64,000 bases of DNA from NCBI GenBank assembly GCA_019009955.1, contig CM032229.1, positions 3,786,501 to 3,850,500 of the forward strand. Reading direction: 5' to 3'. The notes under the pieces were generated by a model. The model was not told the DNA's origin. It saw only the letters and a program-made list of their open reading frames with translations, and searched no databases. The stretch comes from Riptortus pedestris (lineage: Eukaryota; Arthropoda; Insecta; Hemiptera; Alydidae). Of the stretch, positions 1 to 12,600 are shown piece by piece. Both the position numbers and the translations under genes were made by a program. Position 1 is the stretch's first letter; each line of letters begins with the position of its first letter.

Positions 1-148
1 GTGAAAAGGTAACAAACAAACAAACAAACAGACACCAAAGAAACAAAATGCAGTTATGGTGTCTATGACATGTGAAACGAAAGGTTATCGTGAAATTTCA
101 CGAAAAAAATCAATGTACAGACAGAGGTTACAATTTTATATATATTAA
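1..148 (-). mobile_element. family B Helitron 5'-end fragment
   Basis: On the minus strand this reads AAAATTGTAACCTCTGTCTG, then ACACCATAACTGCATTTTG and TTTGTTTGTTTGTT, identical in layout to the 5' ends of the complete family B copies at 33.4-34.8 kb and 48.3-51.4 kb. It is cut by the window edge. Confidence 0.7.
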
Positions 149-2919
149 ACAATAATTAAACAAATGTTCTTATGTATATTTTTTCACTATCTTGATTATT
201 AACTGAGATAATTGCATTTTTTAGTTTTCGGCCTTCAGTAAACGCCCACTCCTACTCATCTCATATTAACGATATTCTATTATGTTACGAAACATTTTAT
301 TTGAAGCTTAAATACCAAATATTGTTCTCATTGAACTTTTAATTTTTGAGATAAATGCAAAAACGTGACACACTCTTGGGAAATCTGCTTAGTTAACGCA
401 GCCCCTGCATGACGGACTTTTTACTGAAGGACTGGGTGTGAATGTAGTGTTCCTCATGATGCCTTTATTGCTGGATGGTCTGAGAGGGCAATAGGAAACC
501 ACTGCATGTCCTTATCACCCTCTTATTCCTTTGCTCGGTCCCGTGAAAATCAGGTTTACCTGTTCATGAGATCATTTACCAGGTGTATCCTGTAAATAAT
601 ACAGTGTGGAAATACAACCTAAAACATTATCTATACAGGGCATATACATATATATATTTATTCACATATATATATATACATAATTATTATTATTAATTAT
701 TCACATATTATATATACATAAAATAAGTTTTAGACTAATTAACGTTTTGGTTTATACAAATTACAACTTATCTTTTAGTTTCTAACAGTAGTCACAGAAT
801 CAATAATTTTTCCCTTTTCTACTGAACATAGTCTTCTCAGCAGCATTTTCTCTCCACCTTTCAAAAAACAGTTTGGTCCAAGTAGTTTAAGAATGTTACT
901 TTTTATTTCTTGTTATTTTAACTGCCATCTTCGGATAATTTGGACAGTCAGTTAAAAGGGAGTCCATTTTGCAGATGTTCACCCTATTTTCTTATCTAAT
1001 CCTCCTTCTATGAATTCACATTACATATAAGCTCTTATAAAAAGTAGTATTCCCAAAACGTATTTGATGAAAGAGTAGAAGGCTATACCATTATGATGGC
1101 ATTGTAGGTCTAAAATCTAGCTAATACCAAATTATAATTCAATTTTATTATGAATTTATAACTTATTATTACAGATTTTGTTGTTCTTGTCAGAAAATAT
1201 AAATTATTGATTGTTGATCAGAAATTCTTAGCCAAAATGTACATGAATACATTTTGTTTTATTGTTTCCAAAAAAATAATAATTTGTAAAATATTTATTA
1301 AGGTATATAATAAATATACACAGACTGCTTATTTCCTCCAGCTATAGATAAAAGATCAGGCTCATTGACTCCCCAAGTGGGGTGATGTTTGCTTCTTTTG
1401 TCTCAATGCAATTTATAGGGCTAAATATTAGAAAGGACAGTTAATTTGTTTCAGATCAGTCAAACTTTTCGCCAAACACACACACACACACTCACTCAAA
1501 TTATGCACAATGATATTTTACCTTCTCAAGAATAGCATCTAGTAGTGGCATATTGGATTCTTGTGCCTTGATCGTGTGAGAGAACATACAATAGGTTTTG
1601 TTAGGGAGGAGGAGGTCGACTGGTACTTGCTTCACTCCAAATATTACTGATGCTTCTGATATATCTTCTTGCACCACAGCCCCGGCACTTAAATAAGCCT
1701 GCAATCATGAATTAAAATTTATATTTTCGTCAAGAAAAACGTCACTGAAATGTTCAGTGATAGTAATAGGGGAAGAAATAATTATAGAACTCTAATACTT
1801 GAGCTTGCTCTTTCTTCCATAAACACAGTCACTAGTATGGCACTATTGTGCATAATGTGTCCACCCCCACTCAATACTAAATTATAGCAGAGGTTATTAA
1901 CGATCCAATACTATAATACATTTATCAGTAAAGTAAAAAAAATCGATGGTTATGAATTTGACATTTGAACAGTGTTTTTTATTGTACCTTAAAAGTTCAT
2001 ACTTGTTTATGTTCCTAAATGAAGCATGTTCTGTAATGTAAGATTTTGTATTTTTAATAAAGTTTAGGTCATTATTTATTATAAACTTTTCGAATGAAGC
2101 TACTGTGTAATATAGGACTTAAGTGATTATAATGCACTTAAGATCCTAATAAAAGTAATAAATAGGTGGCAACAGAAGAAATCATAAAAGTAACCTCATA
2201 ATAAAGATCTAAAGACTACATCTTGTAGTTGCAACTGCTTGGTTCTGCCAGAGGCCATTTAAATTTTTTTAATCAAATAATTTGTAAAGTGTCCCAATTT
2301 CATTCCCATAAAGCAGTAGGAACCCTCCAAATATATAATTAGTAAAGATTTTTTTTCTTTGTATCCATAATTATATGTTTTCTTCGCTGCTACTAAAACT
2401 AGTTGGCACAGAGTCAACATTAAATGAAAATACTACATTCTTTATTTATCTCTACGAGTGTCGCTCCCAAAAACGTCTCATCAAGAACTGTAGAACTAAC
2501 ATAACAGTTTACTAGCCGAAGACCAGAGAGCTCACTACCTTCCCTTTGGTAAGCTTTGCCTAAACTAAAGGACCTCTAGCTAATACAATTTCATGTTAGT
2601 TTTAAGATCCTGAAGAGGCACCTGTAAAGTATGAACTTCTGTAAAGCTAAATAAAGAATTTACACAAAGTTTATGTTTATTTAACCTGTTGACCCCTGGC
2701 AAAGTTAAGCATAAGGTTAATTTAATGCGAGGAAGGTAGGTTTTTGGCTAAAGGATAAGTATTTGTACTAACCTGAATGGGGTAAGCCCTCCTGTTGGAT
2801 GGTTGGACGATCACCTTGACCCCTGCCCGTGTCAGCTTCTTCACATTGACAGGTGCTAGGGTTGCTCTTCTCTCCCATACTGACTGGTCCTCTCTTCGAA
2901 TCGCTATTACTTTCCCTTG
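1..2919 (-). CDS. AASS: AASS (lysine-ketoglutarate reductase / saccharopine dehydrogenase), 5' coding part, partial
   Basis: AASS is the mitochondrial bifunctional enzyme that opens the saccharopine pathway of lysine breakdown. Two exons are visible, 2919-2773 (49 codons) and 1698-1522 (59 codons), both phase 0 with GT-AG borders, giving 108 codons of the N-terminal reductase (LKR) domain. Diagnostic strings are [34 protein letters not shown] across the first exon end, then [13 protein letters not shown] and [20 protein letters not shown]. These match the family in order, and the second exon ends where the animal gene has an intron. The rest of the reductase and all of the dehydrogenase domain lie off the left edge. 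The start codon and mitochondrial leader must be in an upstream exon right of 2919, which I could not identify. The gene is on the same strand as MAN1, downstream of it. Confidence 0.93.
150..422 (+). repeat. family A copy, right-end fragment
   Basis: The segment carries GGGAAATCTGCTTAGTTAAC, then the hairpin GCAGCCCCTGC and GACGGACTTTT, the standard right end of family A. Its left side abuts a family B 5' end at the TATATATA tract, so the left half was lost or replaced. Confidence 0.7.
425..600 (+). repeat. family C repeat, copy 1
   Basis: About 170 bp similar to 19815-19985. Shared strings include GGAAACCACTGCATG, ACCCTCTTATT, GTGAAAATCAGG and TTACCTGTTCA, followed by a CAGGTGTA-type end. 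The class is unknown. No terminal inverted repeats or tRNA boxes were seen. Confidence 0.6.
1522..1698 (-). CDS. AASS: AASS coding exon, LKR domain
   Basis: The acceptor ATTGCAG ends at 1699 and the donor GTAAAA begins at 1521. The 177-nt exon is phase 0. It encodes [17 protein letters not shown], then the conserved SHTIKAQ segment, and ends at AILEK. A Met codon that seems to start an open frame at 1704 lies in the intron and is not a start. Confidence 0.93.
2773..2919 (-). CDS. AASS: AASS coding exon, start of LKR domain
   Basis: The acceptor TTTACAG ends at 2920 and the donor GTTAGT begins at 2772. The 147-nt exon is phase 0 at both ends. It encodes the basic RRED and ERRATLAP motifs that open the reductase domain. 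The frame starts at CAA (Q), so the initiator methionine is in an earlier exon. Confidence 0.93.
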
Positions 2920-2999
2920 CTGTAAACGATAACAAATTCAAGCTAAAACTGATTTTACATTCTTAGCTGAAAGCATTAAAAGCTTTAATAGAAAAGAGA

Positions 3000-5900
3000 T
3001 AAAATATAAATTATTGAGTATAATTGTCTAATCCTCAATGAATTGGGGGGTGCTCTTAGATCAGTTGTAGAGTGACAGGAAAATGTAAAGACCCCACCTA
3101 AGGAATTGAAATTAAATTAGAAAAAAAGATATGAGAAGTGTTCCCCTAATCGTCAGACTGATGTATACAGGGCTGAGGTGATGGACTCTTAAAGGAAATC
3201 TGCTAAAAGGAGTGACGCTCGATGAAATCTACTGCAACTTGAGACCAAGACTTAAGCATATTTTCTCTCCAAAAAGGTTATCTCTTTGGACTTGATTAAA
3301 ATAGATTATTAAGAAACAATTATAAAGAAAAGCCCATCCTTTGAGTAGATAAAAATAAAGTTTGAACTGAAAACATATAAAAATAACAAAGTGATGGTAA
3401 GTGTTTTTCAAAGTAACAGATGATATGTGATGTCTGCAAAATTAATGTTTGGATTGAATCACCAGGTCCTAATCAACATCATGAACCACTTGAAAAATGA
3501 GGTAATTGCTAAAAAAGAATTGTCACTGAACATAGGTGCTGGAATTTACTGAGCATAGAAACGACCTAGAATCTACTGGAGTAATATAAGGTAGATATAG
3601 CAATCCTGGCAGAGGTCCAATTAAGGGATGGCATCACAATATCACTCAATATATATGTCTTAAGTGAATGAAGATAAAGAATATATGTATAGCTGCGAGA
3701 TCGAAGATGCAGCGATCAAAAAATAATTACGACACCAAGTTGCTATTTGGCAACTGTAATGTATTAACAAAAGAAGAAAAAGATTTATAGACAAATAAAC
3801 AGTCTGCAAAGCAAACATGGGGTAAACAACCAATCATAAAGGGTTTTAGTGGAATTTGCTGCCTAAGGGCATGAAGGTTATTCTTGATAAGTTCACTTAT
3901 ATTGAGATCTGATAGATGCCCAAACTCATAACTAAATAGATGATGCTCCACTACCATATGCACTGATTAGAGGGCAGACTGAGGTTCAAAACACTTTCTG
4001 GATTTGGCACTGAATCAAGCAGTACTCAAGGACAGCAATCAGGAGGCAGTTGAAAATGGTGTTTCTCCAGACCAAAAGGAAATGACTGGTCCCTGCAAGG
4101 CCTTCAAGAGCTGGCTGATGTGGCTCAAAACACTCCAGCACTTGAGGATTGTAAGTAGCTATTTTTTTCAAATAAAATTTTATTTTACTGTACAAAAAAA
4201 CTTACATTATCTCCTGAAGAGATCAAAGCTATTAAATTTGTTGAAGCATTATCAGCTACGGAAGAGCAGTAAGTTGTAAAATGGTGTCAAATGCCTGAGG
4301 CAGGTATTTACTAAGAGGACTGAGTTCTTTCTTGGCCAAAAGAGAAATCTATTCTAAGCATGTTGATTTATGTCTCCTGCTCATTGACTTCCAGCTGGCA
4401 AATGGCAGTAAAGGTAGTCTAAAGTTGTTAAAGGTATTGAATCAAGAAAAGTGTCCAAGTATGCTTATGGAATTGATAATAATGACACAGGGAAGGATGT
4501 TTTGAAATGCCATAACAGTTGTTGGCATCACTCTGTTATCATTGGCTTAAGATAACAAGACCAATTATCACCTGAACTGTTTAGCCATACCCTAGAAATA
4601 GTGATGCTCATTATGACACATACAACTGGCTCACACCAGGTAAAGGCATTTTCAGACGACAGAAATATAGAAAGCTTGGTTAAGGCGAGGTTTGCCTTAA
4701 TGAAAGCCCCTTTATCAGATAATTCACTATTATCATTCAACAATATGTCAAGTAATTGCCAGAATGAAATTATGGTAAATGAAAGTATATCTTATTTAAA
4801 AGAAAATAAATTCTTATATCAATAAGTAGTAAATTGGGGGGAAATAAAAATAGTACTGATTCACTATTGCCATCCAACAATATGTTACCTAAGTGTGTGT
4901 AAGGAGGTTAGGTTAAAGGAAGATATATCTTAGTGTGTAGGAAATCAAAATATAGATAAAAATTGTAGAAAGGTGGAATAAATAAAAATAGTGCATCAGG
5001 AAACTCACAAAATTGATCAAAAATAGAGAAGGTAAGTATTCTTAATGAAGTTATTACTAATTCGTCCCTAATTCTTTTTATTTAGAATCTGGTTTCAGAT
5101 GCTCAAGTTTCATTACATCCTTCAAAATTGCATTGAATTCATTGTATTGCAGTAAATTGTCGAATGAGAAAGACCAATTAAGCAATCGCCAATTTGATAA
5201 AGGAATCACCTAAAAAATTTGTAATCAGACTGTAAGATGTTCCCAATGATATGCTTGGGATTAAAAGACAACCAATAATGAATACACAGGAATTGTTAAT
5301 AGCCAATAAAATATTAACAAATGACAATATAGAAATCCAAGTTACTTAGAGATTAAAAAATTTGTATTTTTCAAAATTACAAAGCCATAGCTCATGTTCA
5401 TTATTCTCCATGGAGGGATTTTTTTGCGTTGAAGCATTACTATGTTTCAGCAGATGGTTTTAAATTCCTAGCACAACACAGAAGTATATGAAAATAGGTA
5501 AAGAAATGTTATAAAAAACTATCTATTCTACTTTTAGCCACAAGTACTAGGCACCTTTGAATTATGAACTACTTAAGCAGACAGTATATGACACTTGCTG
5601 GCGAAATAAAGCGATGATTTTTTAGGCGCTGAAAAAGAGTTCAATTTCGTGCCTCCTCCTCCTCAATAATAAAAAACACGATGCCAGCTGTCAGTGAAAG
5701 GAATTCATTGGAAATTTATTACATCATGGATTTCTAAAAATGGGGCTTTAGCTTGTCATTCAATGAAGAAGACGAAACTGGATTTGGAAGAATGAAGAAT
5801 AACAACTATTGTCTGAACGAATCATGTGACAGTGGAACACAAAATATTTGAAGATGCATGTTCCTAGGTAGAAGTGAAATGACTTATATTTATTAATACT

Positions 5901-7700
5901 GGAGGACCTTTCGAATTGGGAGGGTTATTTTTTCCTAATTGTAGCACACTCAAGTACCTGGGTTAGTAGTGGAAATAAATCACCCGGCCCATAAGCACAT
6001 ATAAAACCACAAGAAACCAGGAATTTCCATAAAACGCTCTGATTTACAGGTAAAGGTGCACATTTAAAAAGTGGTCATCAGAACTATAGTATTCTACACA
6101 AGAGAATTGTGAATTCTCACTAAGAAAAGTCCGAGTCTGACTTGTCAAGGAGAGAAGATCCCTGAGAAAAATACTTGAAGGCACGATCAGGAATTTCAAA
6201 CAGATCTGTATGTATAAGGAAATATTGTAAATGCAATTAAGAAAGTAAATGCAGACTGGAATGGATGTGTCATATGAAAAAGTCATGTGATATTGCAATT
6301 TAAGTGACAAGAAATTGCAGAGTGGCGCAGTGACCTGGGGAAGGACTTGCTGAGGCTAGGAAGCAGATCCTAGCAGCTGAAAACATTGAATGGCTTATGA
6401 AAATGAAAGAGGTCCAAATCCTGAAAGAACTGTAACACCTGGTAGATAGTTTATCCAACAGTTTAAGAGGTGTTACACTCTATCTCAATTTTTACAAATA
6501 TATGTTTTTTTTATTTTTTTTAACATTTTTAAGAATTAAACAGTGACTGGTTCTCTTTCTTTGATACTTATGGGAGTAGTCCTCAAGAAAATGTGATGTC
6601 AAATCAAAATATAACCCCTAAAAAATTAACATTTCTTTAAGTAAAATAAAAAGGTAATTTAGATCAATTTTTTTTCATAAAAAAATTAAATAATTAATTT
6701 AACTTACTAGGAGTTTGTTTTTAAAAAATCCACCACGCATCATGGGAAGATGAAAGAGAACTGAATTCAAATCTGAAACGATTTGTGACCCCAGATAACT
6801 TCTTATCTAACTTTTTTGTTCGTAGTTCCTATTACATATTCATTATGACATAATTTATTACATATAATGATTATATGAATATCATAATACTCATATGAAT
6901 AAGCCAAAATAACCAGGCAAAATCATAATTGTATAAATATAAACAAAAATATACAAATGTTGGCCTTCAATGCCAAAACTTTTCCTAATTACGGTAATCA
7001 ATTTTAAAACCAGATGTCATAGGATTTAGAAAAAGGAGGGGAAAAAAACATTGAATAAAATTATTTGATAACAATTGTGTGGTAACTGATCTTTATGGGA
7101 AAGCTCAACAAAACACAAACGGTTGAATAAAAGTACCAGGAAATTCTTTTAATGCTAGATGGAGAATATTTTGAGCTATGGTGACTGAAATCTCTTAATA
7201 GACAGTAGAATCAAAGTTTTGATGATCTAGATGTCTTCATAAATATTTATTGAATATTACAGGGTGAAAGACCATCACGAGTTCACGAATCATGAAAAAA
7301 AGTATTAAGATTTTTACTACAAAGTACACAAGTGTATTCTTATGGAATAGAAAATATGAATTGTGCATCAATGTACTAGAAGTGTATTATGTTGAAGAAG
7401 AAAAGCTTTTAACTTTGGAGCAGGTGGGCTGGAGGAGTGAGAATGGGACAGCCTTGGTTTTATGTTGTGAGTTGAAGGGCTCATGAGGTATTTGTTCAGC
7501 CGTAACCCTTCCCCCCTCTTCCTACCTCAACCCTCAGCATCATCAACTGCAGCAAATCTATCGTAAGGCACTCTACCCTTGTTCACATTATAATTTTAGT
7601 GCTTTCATTCTTTTGCATCATGTTATTGGCTCTTGTGATTGTTTTCTTTATTAAATTCTTGATTTTGGATACATTTTTGCTTTAGAAATTTGATAATGTA
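3000..7700. other. AASS upstream / intron region without recognised genes
   Basis: AT-rich DNA. The first AASS exon should lie somewhere here or up to 9.1 kb but is not recognisable. A stretch near 4000-4150 has plus-strand coding-like pieces in two frames (LNQAVLKDSNQEAVENGV and LQGLQELADVAQNTPALED), perhaps a decayed retrocopy. A short direct repeat (CAACAATATGT context) occurs at about 4720 and 4857. Confidence 0.4.
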
Positions 7701-7710
7701 AGTACACATT

Positions 7711-7836
7711 TTTTAGCAGATTTCCCTTAAGGGAAATCAGCTATTGAGGTCGTACTCATGACAGAATTTTCAAAATTTTTCTTCAAATGCCCTTCGATCC
7801 TACCTAGTATATGACGAAAATGAGGTCCGTTCAAAA

Positions 7837-7887
<51 letters not shown>

Positions 7888-7975
7888 CCTGGTAACGCTC
7901 TGGCGGTCACAATTTTTGTTTGATTGTTACCAAACTCGATATTTTTTTTTGCTCAATAACCACGATATTTATGAG
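7711..7975 (+). repeat. family A copy, left half with (TA)n
   Basis: It begins TTTTAGCAGATTTCCC with the 20-bp palindrome GATTTCCCTTAAGGGAAATC at 7719-7738, then CTATTGAGGTCGTACTCATG and a (TA)n tract at 7840-7883. Past GTTACCAAACTCGATATT it fades into unrelated sequence. The right half is missing. Confidence 0.8.
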
Positions 7976-9168
7976 GGAGAAAATAATAAGGATCTTTTTA
8001 ATATTATCACAAATAAAGCAGAGGAGAAGAGATGGGAGATAAGGCTTGCAATTATTAGACTAGGATCTATCTATTTATTTAGTTCCCAGCTTGACTACTG
8101 CCATTATCAAACTTTTATTCCACTCATTTAGGAGTATCTAGGATCTACCTTCTTCACCCAATTCAACAACATTACTACCTAACCTAATTCTCTACAATAC
8201 AGGACTTAATTTTTATAATTTATTCACATCTCCTAACTCGAAATCAAATGGAAAAATCGAGATTTTTTTTCTCAGTTTATATATTCCGTACAGGGCTAAC
8301 GCTGTTCTTTAAATATATGCATGTATTTCAAGAACATTTCTTTACAAAATAGAAAATTTCCCCTTCCCTCCATAGGAGATACTACCTGTACAATCCCACT
8401 AGCAAATATTACACAAGGCAAAATTTGGTTGTCTCCAACATTTTCTTAATCAGTATAAAGGTATAAGGCCTATGTTATGCACAATCACAAAATACACACA
8501 CACACACACAATGTGTGAAATACACATACAATACTCTGCTCCCTTGAAACACTTACATTTCACCCTCAATTTATCAAGCAATATATGCTAACACAAATTT
8601 GAAATTTACTGCTGATGGCAGAGAAATCCAAATACAAGAAAAGCCCTAGACTTGTGGATAGACGCCAACTAAGAACAAGAAGGTGAGGGGGGAGGGGAGA
8701 TATATCAATACAGTGCCTGACTAGTCAATAGATGTATAATCAATTTTAAATTTGTTATTTGGCACATTTAGTCTGAAACTAAGCACTGCATTAGAAAAAT
8801 TGTAGAATTATCATGCTAAACAGTAAATAAAATCTGGAGTCTCAGGATCAGGAGAGCAAGAGATATTCTAATCTATTTTTGCTCAGCGGGTTTTACTGTT
8901 CTTGAACTAGTATGTGTCATTTGCTAGACGGAGCTATATGTCATTGGCTGAAGAAATCTTCCTGAAAGTGGCTAAGAATTTAAAAAGTGAGTGGAAGAAG
9001 AGACACTTTTTCTATTTGCTCTTGATGTAATTTTTTTCTTTCCCAGTAAGAGTTTGGACTTCAGAAGTATGCTTGTGACATTGATGGTGAAATGGGTACA
9101 GGTTCAGAGATATTATACTCTAATCCAATACTCGAGGAAATAATGAAAAAATTCAATTAATGTCCATT

Positions 9169-9174
9169 TTTATT
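9169..9174 (-). terminator. candidate MAN1 polyadenylation signal
   Basis: AATAAA on the minus strand 348 nt beyond the MAN1 stop codon. In AT-rich sequence this hexamer is frequent, so the call rests on position only. Confidence 0.3.
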
Positions 9175-9521
9175 TCAAAAATACAAATTTTTAGTGTTAT
9201 TGAAAATTACATAAAAATATGTTGTTATAAATAATATTTGCTTAAGCCACGAATGACTCGGCGAGAGTAGATACAGGCTAAGCAAATAAATAAATAAATA
9301 ATATTAGATAACAATATAAACAAAACTGTTAGAAAAGCTGATGGCTCCAATAACTATTTAGAAACAACTGATTGACAAATGAAAAGTTAAAGTCTTCAGA
9401 TTTTAAAATACTCATATGATAGTACATACAGCTGTCCCAAAAATATGTTAAACTTAGTTACGTAAAATCTTAATAAAAAAATATATTCTTCCAAAAGTCA
9501 AATTGAAGATAAAAACAAAAT

Positions 9522-9640
9522 TCACTTAAAGTAATTATGGTTTTGATTGGATGGATGCAACGGTTGTGTGCATTTAGCTGATTCTGGAAAACGTTCCAAG
9601 TATCGTGCTTCCCTGATGTACTTCACTGTAACCAGTTTGC
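9522..9640 (-). CDS. MAN1: MAN1 exon 11: end of RRM-like domain and stop
   Basis: 119-nt coding exon encoding KLVTVKYIREARYLERFPES, then a short tail ending HNYFK and TGA at 9524-9522. The last strand KLVTVKY and RYxxRFP match the family. The first AATAAA on this strand is at 9174-9169, giving a possible 3' UTR of about 350 nt. Confidence 0.95.
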
Positions 9641-12600
9641 CTGAAAAAAGTAAGCTGGATTCATTTACAAGTCTCAATTAGTAAAACACATAATGTTAAC
9701 ATTATTTTCATCAATAGGAAGCAAATTTATGAACATAAAATAGATGCTACCTGTATATATAAATAAGGATTCACGATAGACAATAAAGTACTTGGAAAGT
9801 TTTAGCAGATTTCTCTTGAGGGAAATCGGCTATTGAGGTACTCATGATGCGATTTTCGAGAAATTTCTTCAAATGTCCATCAATCCTACCTAGTAGATGA
9901 CCCCCAGAGAAATGAGGTTGTCGGGCATCAAAAAATTGTATAGAACCAATCTTATTACAAATTAAATTTATTATAAATATTGTTCTATACATTTATTCTG
10001 TATCTTGAATATTAATCGAAATATTTGCATTTTTATTAAATGTGGCCCAATAACGGACGAGTGAGTTTCCCATCAAAAGCTAGTTCGGCCGTAACTGTTC
10101 GGCTCTTGTACGGAGATTTCTCTATTGTATAATTTCGTGTGGGAAATCTGCTTAGTTGACGCAGCCCCTGCACGATGGACTTTTATATAATAACATGATA
10201 CAATGGATGAGTCAGAGGAGGATGGTTGATGAGTGTTTAGGCATCCCCTTGTACATACACAGCAGCTGCTTAGGTCATCTCTAGGTACGATTGGCTAATC
10301 TCTAGTGATAGTGTGGAAAGCTTCCTACAGCATCTTACTCAATCATGAAGTGATATACATGTACAATAGTTTTACAGCATAACCGAGGTTATGGTTTAGA
10401 CACAGATGAAGGCTTGAAGAAATGACTTTCGCTCAAAGTGTTATTTATCCATATAGTTAAACTCTATTCAGGTGGCAAAAATAATTCCATATAGGAAATT
10501 AATTTTACTTTCAATGATGCAAAAAGGGAGAAAATGTCACAGATGCCAGTTGCAGACTGCTGTGAGGAAATGCTTGAAGAGCCCACTAATAGACAGAGGA
10601 TACCTCAGCTCTATGTGCACTAACAATTCTTTAATATTCAGCAAGATCATTAACACAGGATTAGTTGTATCACGCTACCCAATTATGAGTAATTGGTATA
10701 CAAAACAGTGCCTAAAGCCATCAAATCTATGAGTGACCTATGACCACCAGAATGGGCATCTAGTTGTCATGAAACTGCTGTATTGTAAATGATGGAATTA
10801 GTTTGAAAAAATAGGGAAAGTGAAATAAATTAAGCAGTATTGTAAAACTTTCAAAGTACTTTTTGTATAAAAAAAAAAATCAACTAGTCCCATGTTAACT
10901 GAAATAATGTGTCAATATAATTTGATTTGTAGCAGATTTCCCTTAAGGGAAATCAGATATTGAGGTCGTACTCATGACGCGATTTTTGAAATGTCCATCG
11001 ATCCTACCCAGGAGATGAAAATGAGGTCCATTCAAAATTATATATATATATATATATATATTTGTTAACGCTGTTTATATATATATAGTTGTTAGCGGTC
11101 GCAATTTTTGCTCGATCGTTACCAAACTCCACATTTAAACATAAAAATAAAGATCAAGTTCGTTAACGGCTGAAAATGGACCAGTGGGAGGGGGGTTTAG
11201 GGGCGAGGATTTTCAAAAATTCAAAATATCTCCGTTATTATGAGTTGGATCGAAAAATTGTATAGAACCAATCTTATTTCAAATGAAAAGATCTATAAAT
11301 GTTCTCATGTACATGTTTTCATTATCTTTAATATTAACCGAAATATTTGCGTTTTTTAGTTTTTGGCCTTTAGTAAACCCCCACTCCTACTCATGTCATA
11401 TCAACAATAAGCTGTTATATTATGAAGCACTTTATTTGAAGCCTAAACAACAAATATTGCTCTCATTGAAGTTTTACATCATGAGATAAATACAAATACG
11501 GGACGCAAGTGGTTGCTTAGTTGACCCAGCCCCTGCATGACAGACTTTTATATTATAAGAACTAATATTTCACAGGAATTCTAAAGTTGAATAATAAGAT
11601 GTGATGAATTCTTTTCAAGATTTGGTTTAAATAATGTGGTAGGTGCAAAATTTTATTTTTTTGAGATATTTGACAAAATTTTGTAAACAAACTTGTGCTC
11701 GAGCAACAAGTAAATTTTTTATTAAAACATAAACAGCTAGATGAATTTGATAAGAATCCTAAGGCTTAATTGACATGAGTTACCATCCTATTTATGCAAG
11801 TGTGACTAGGAATTTGTTTTGAATTTAGATCCCATCCTTCACCCAGATAGGAATAACTATTACAGAGTTCTCCAAGAGTATTGTGTGTGAAGACCATGGA
11901 TAACCTGATATTCTATAGGATTAAAAATGTATTCATTTCATATTTAAAAGTTGATTGAATAAAAGTACTTAATCATAAAGCTGTGCGATAGTTGATTGAC
12001 AGCCCTCTTTTGTGATGCTTTTGACTGGTTCTTATTTTATCAGCCTCCACTCCTCCAGAGTCGACAAATACCAACAAATGGAAAAAATGTTTTTATTTTA
12101 TATCAAGTTTTTAATGATCCATTCTATTAAATTACTAAATTTTGTTTTAATATTTTAAAAAAGCAACTTACTGTCAAACCACGAGCCATGGAGGGCTCTA
12201 TAAGCAATTCCAGCATCGGAAGGAGAGGCACACTTCATGTAGACACAGCCTTCACGTGACTGCCGTTCGACTGCTATATGGAGAATCCTCGCCTGCGTCG
12301 TCTTTTCCAGGATCGCATCAACTACAGTCCCCACCCAATCATCTCCTTCTTCCCTAATTCAAAAATAAATCTCAAATCATCAATTTTTCAAATTTGTTAA
12401 AGGGATAGGCAGAATTTCAAAACTTGAAATTGAAGAAAGAAAATTATATTAGAGAATAATAACAACTATAAACATTATCAAAACTGAGTTCTATCCCCCC
12501 ATGGATTCCACAGCTTCAGAAAATGAAACTTATTGAGCCTAAGTCCACATTCACCCAGCAGACCACTCTCTTCAAAAATTTACTTCTCTTCCATAGTTTG

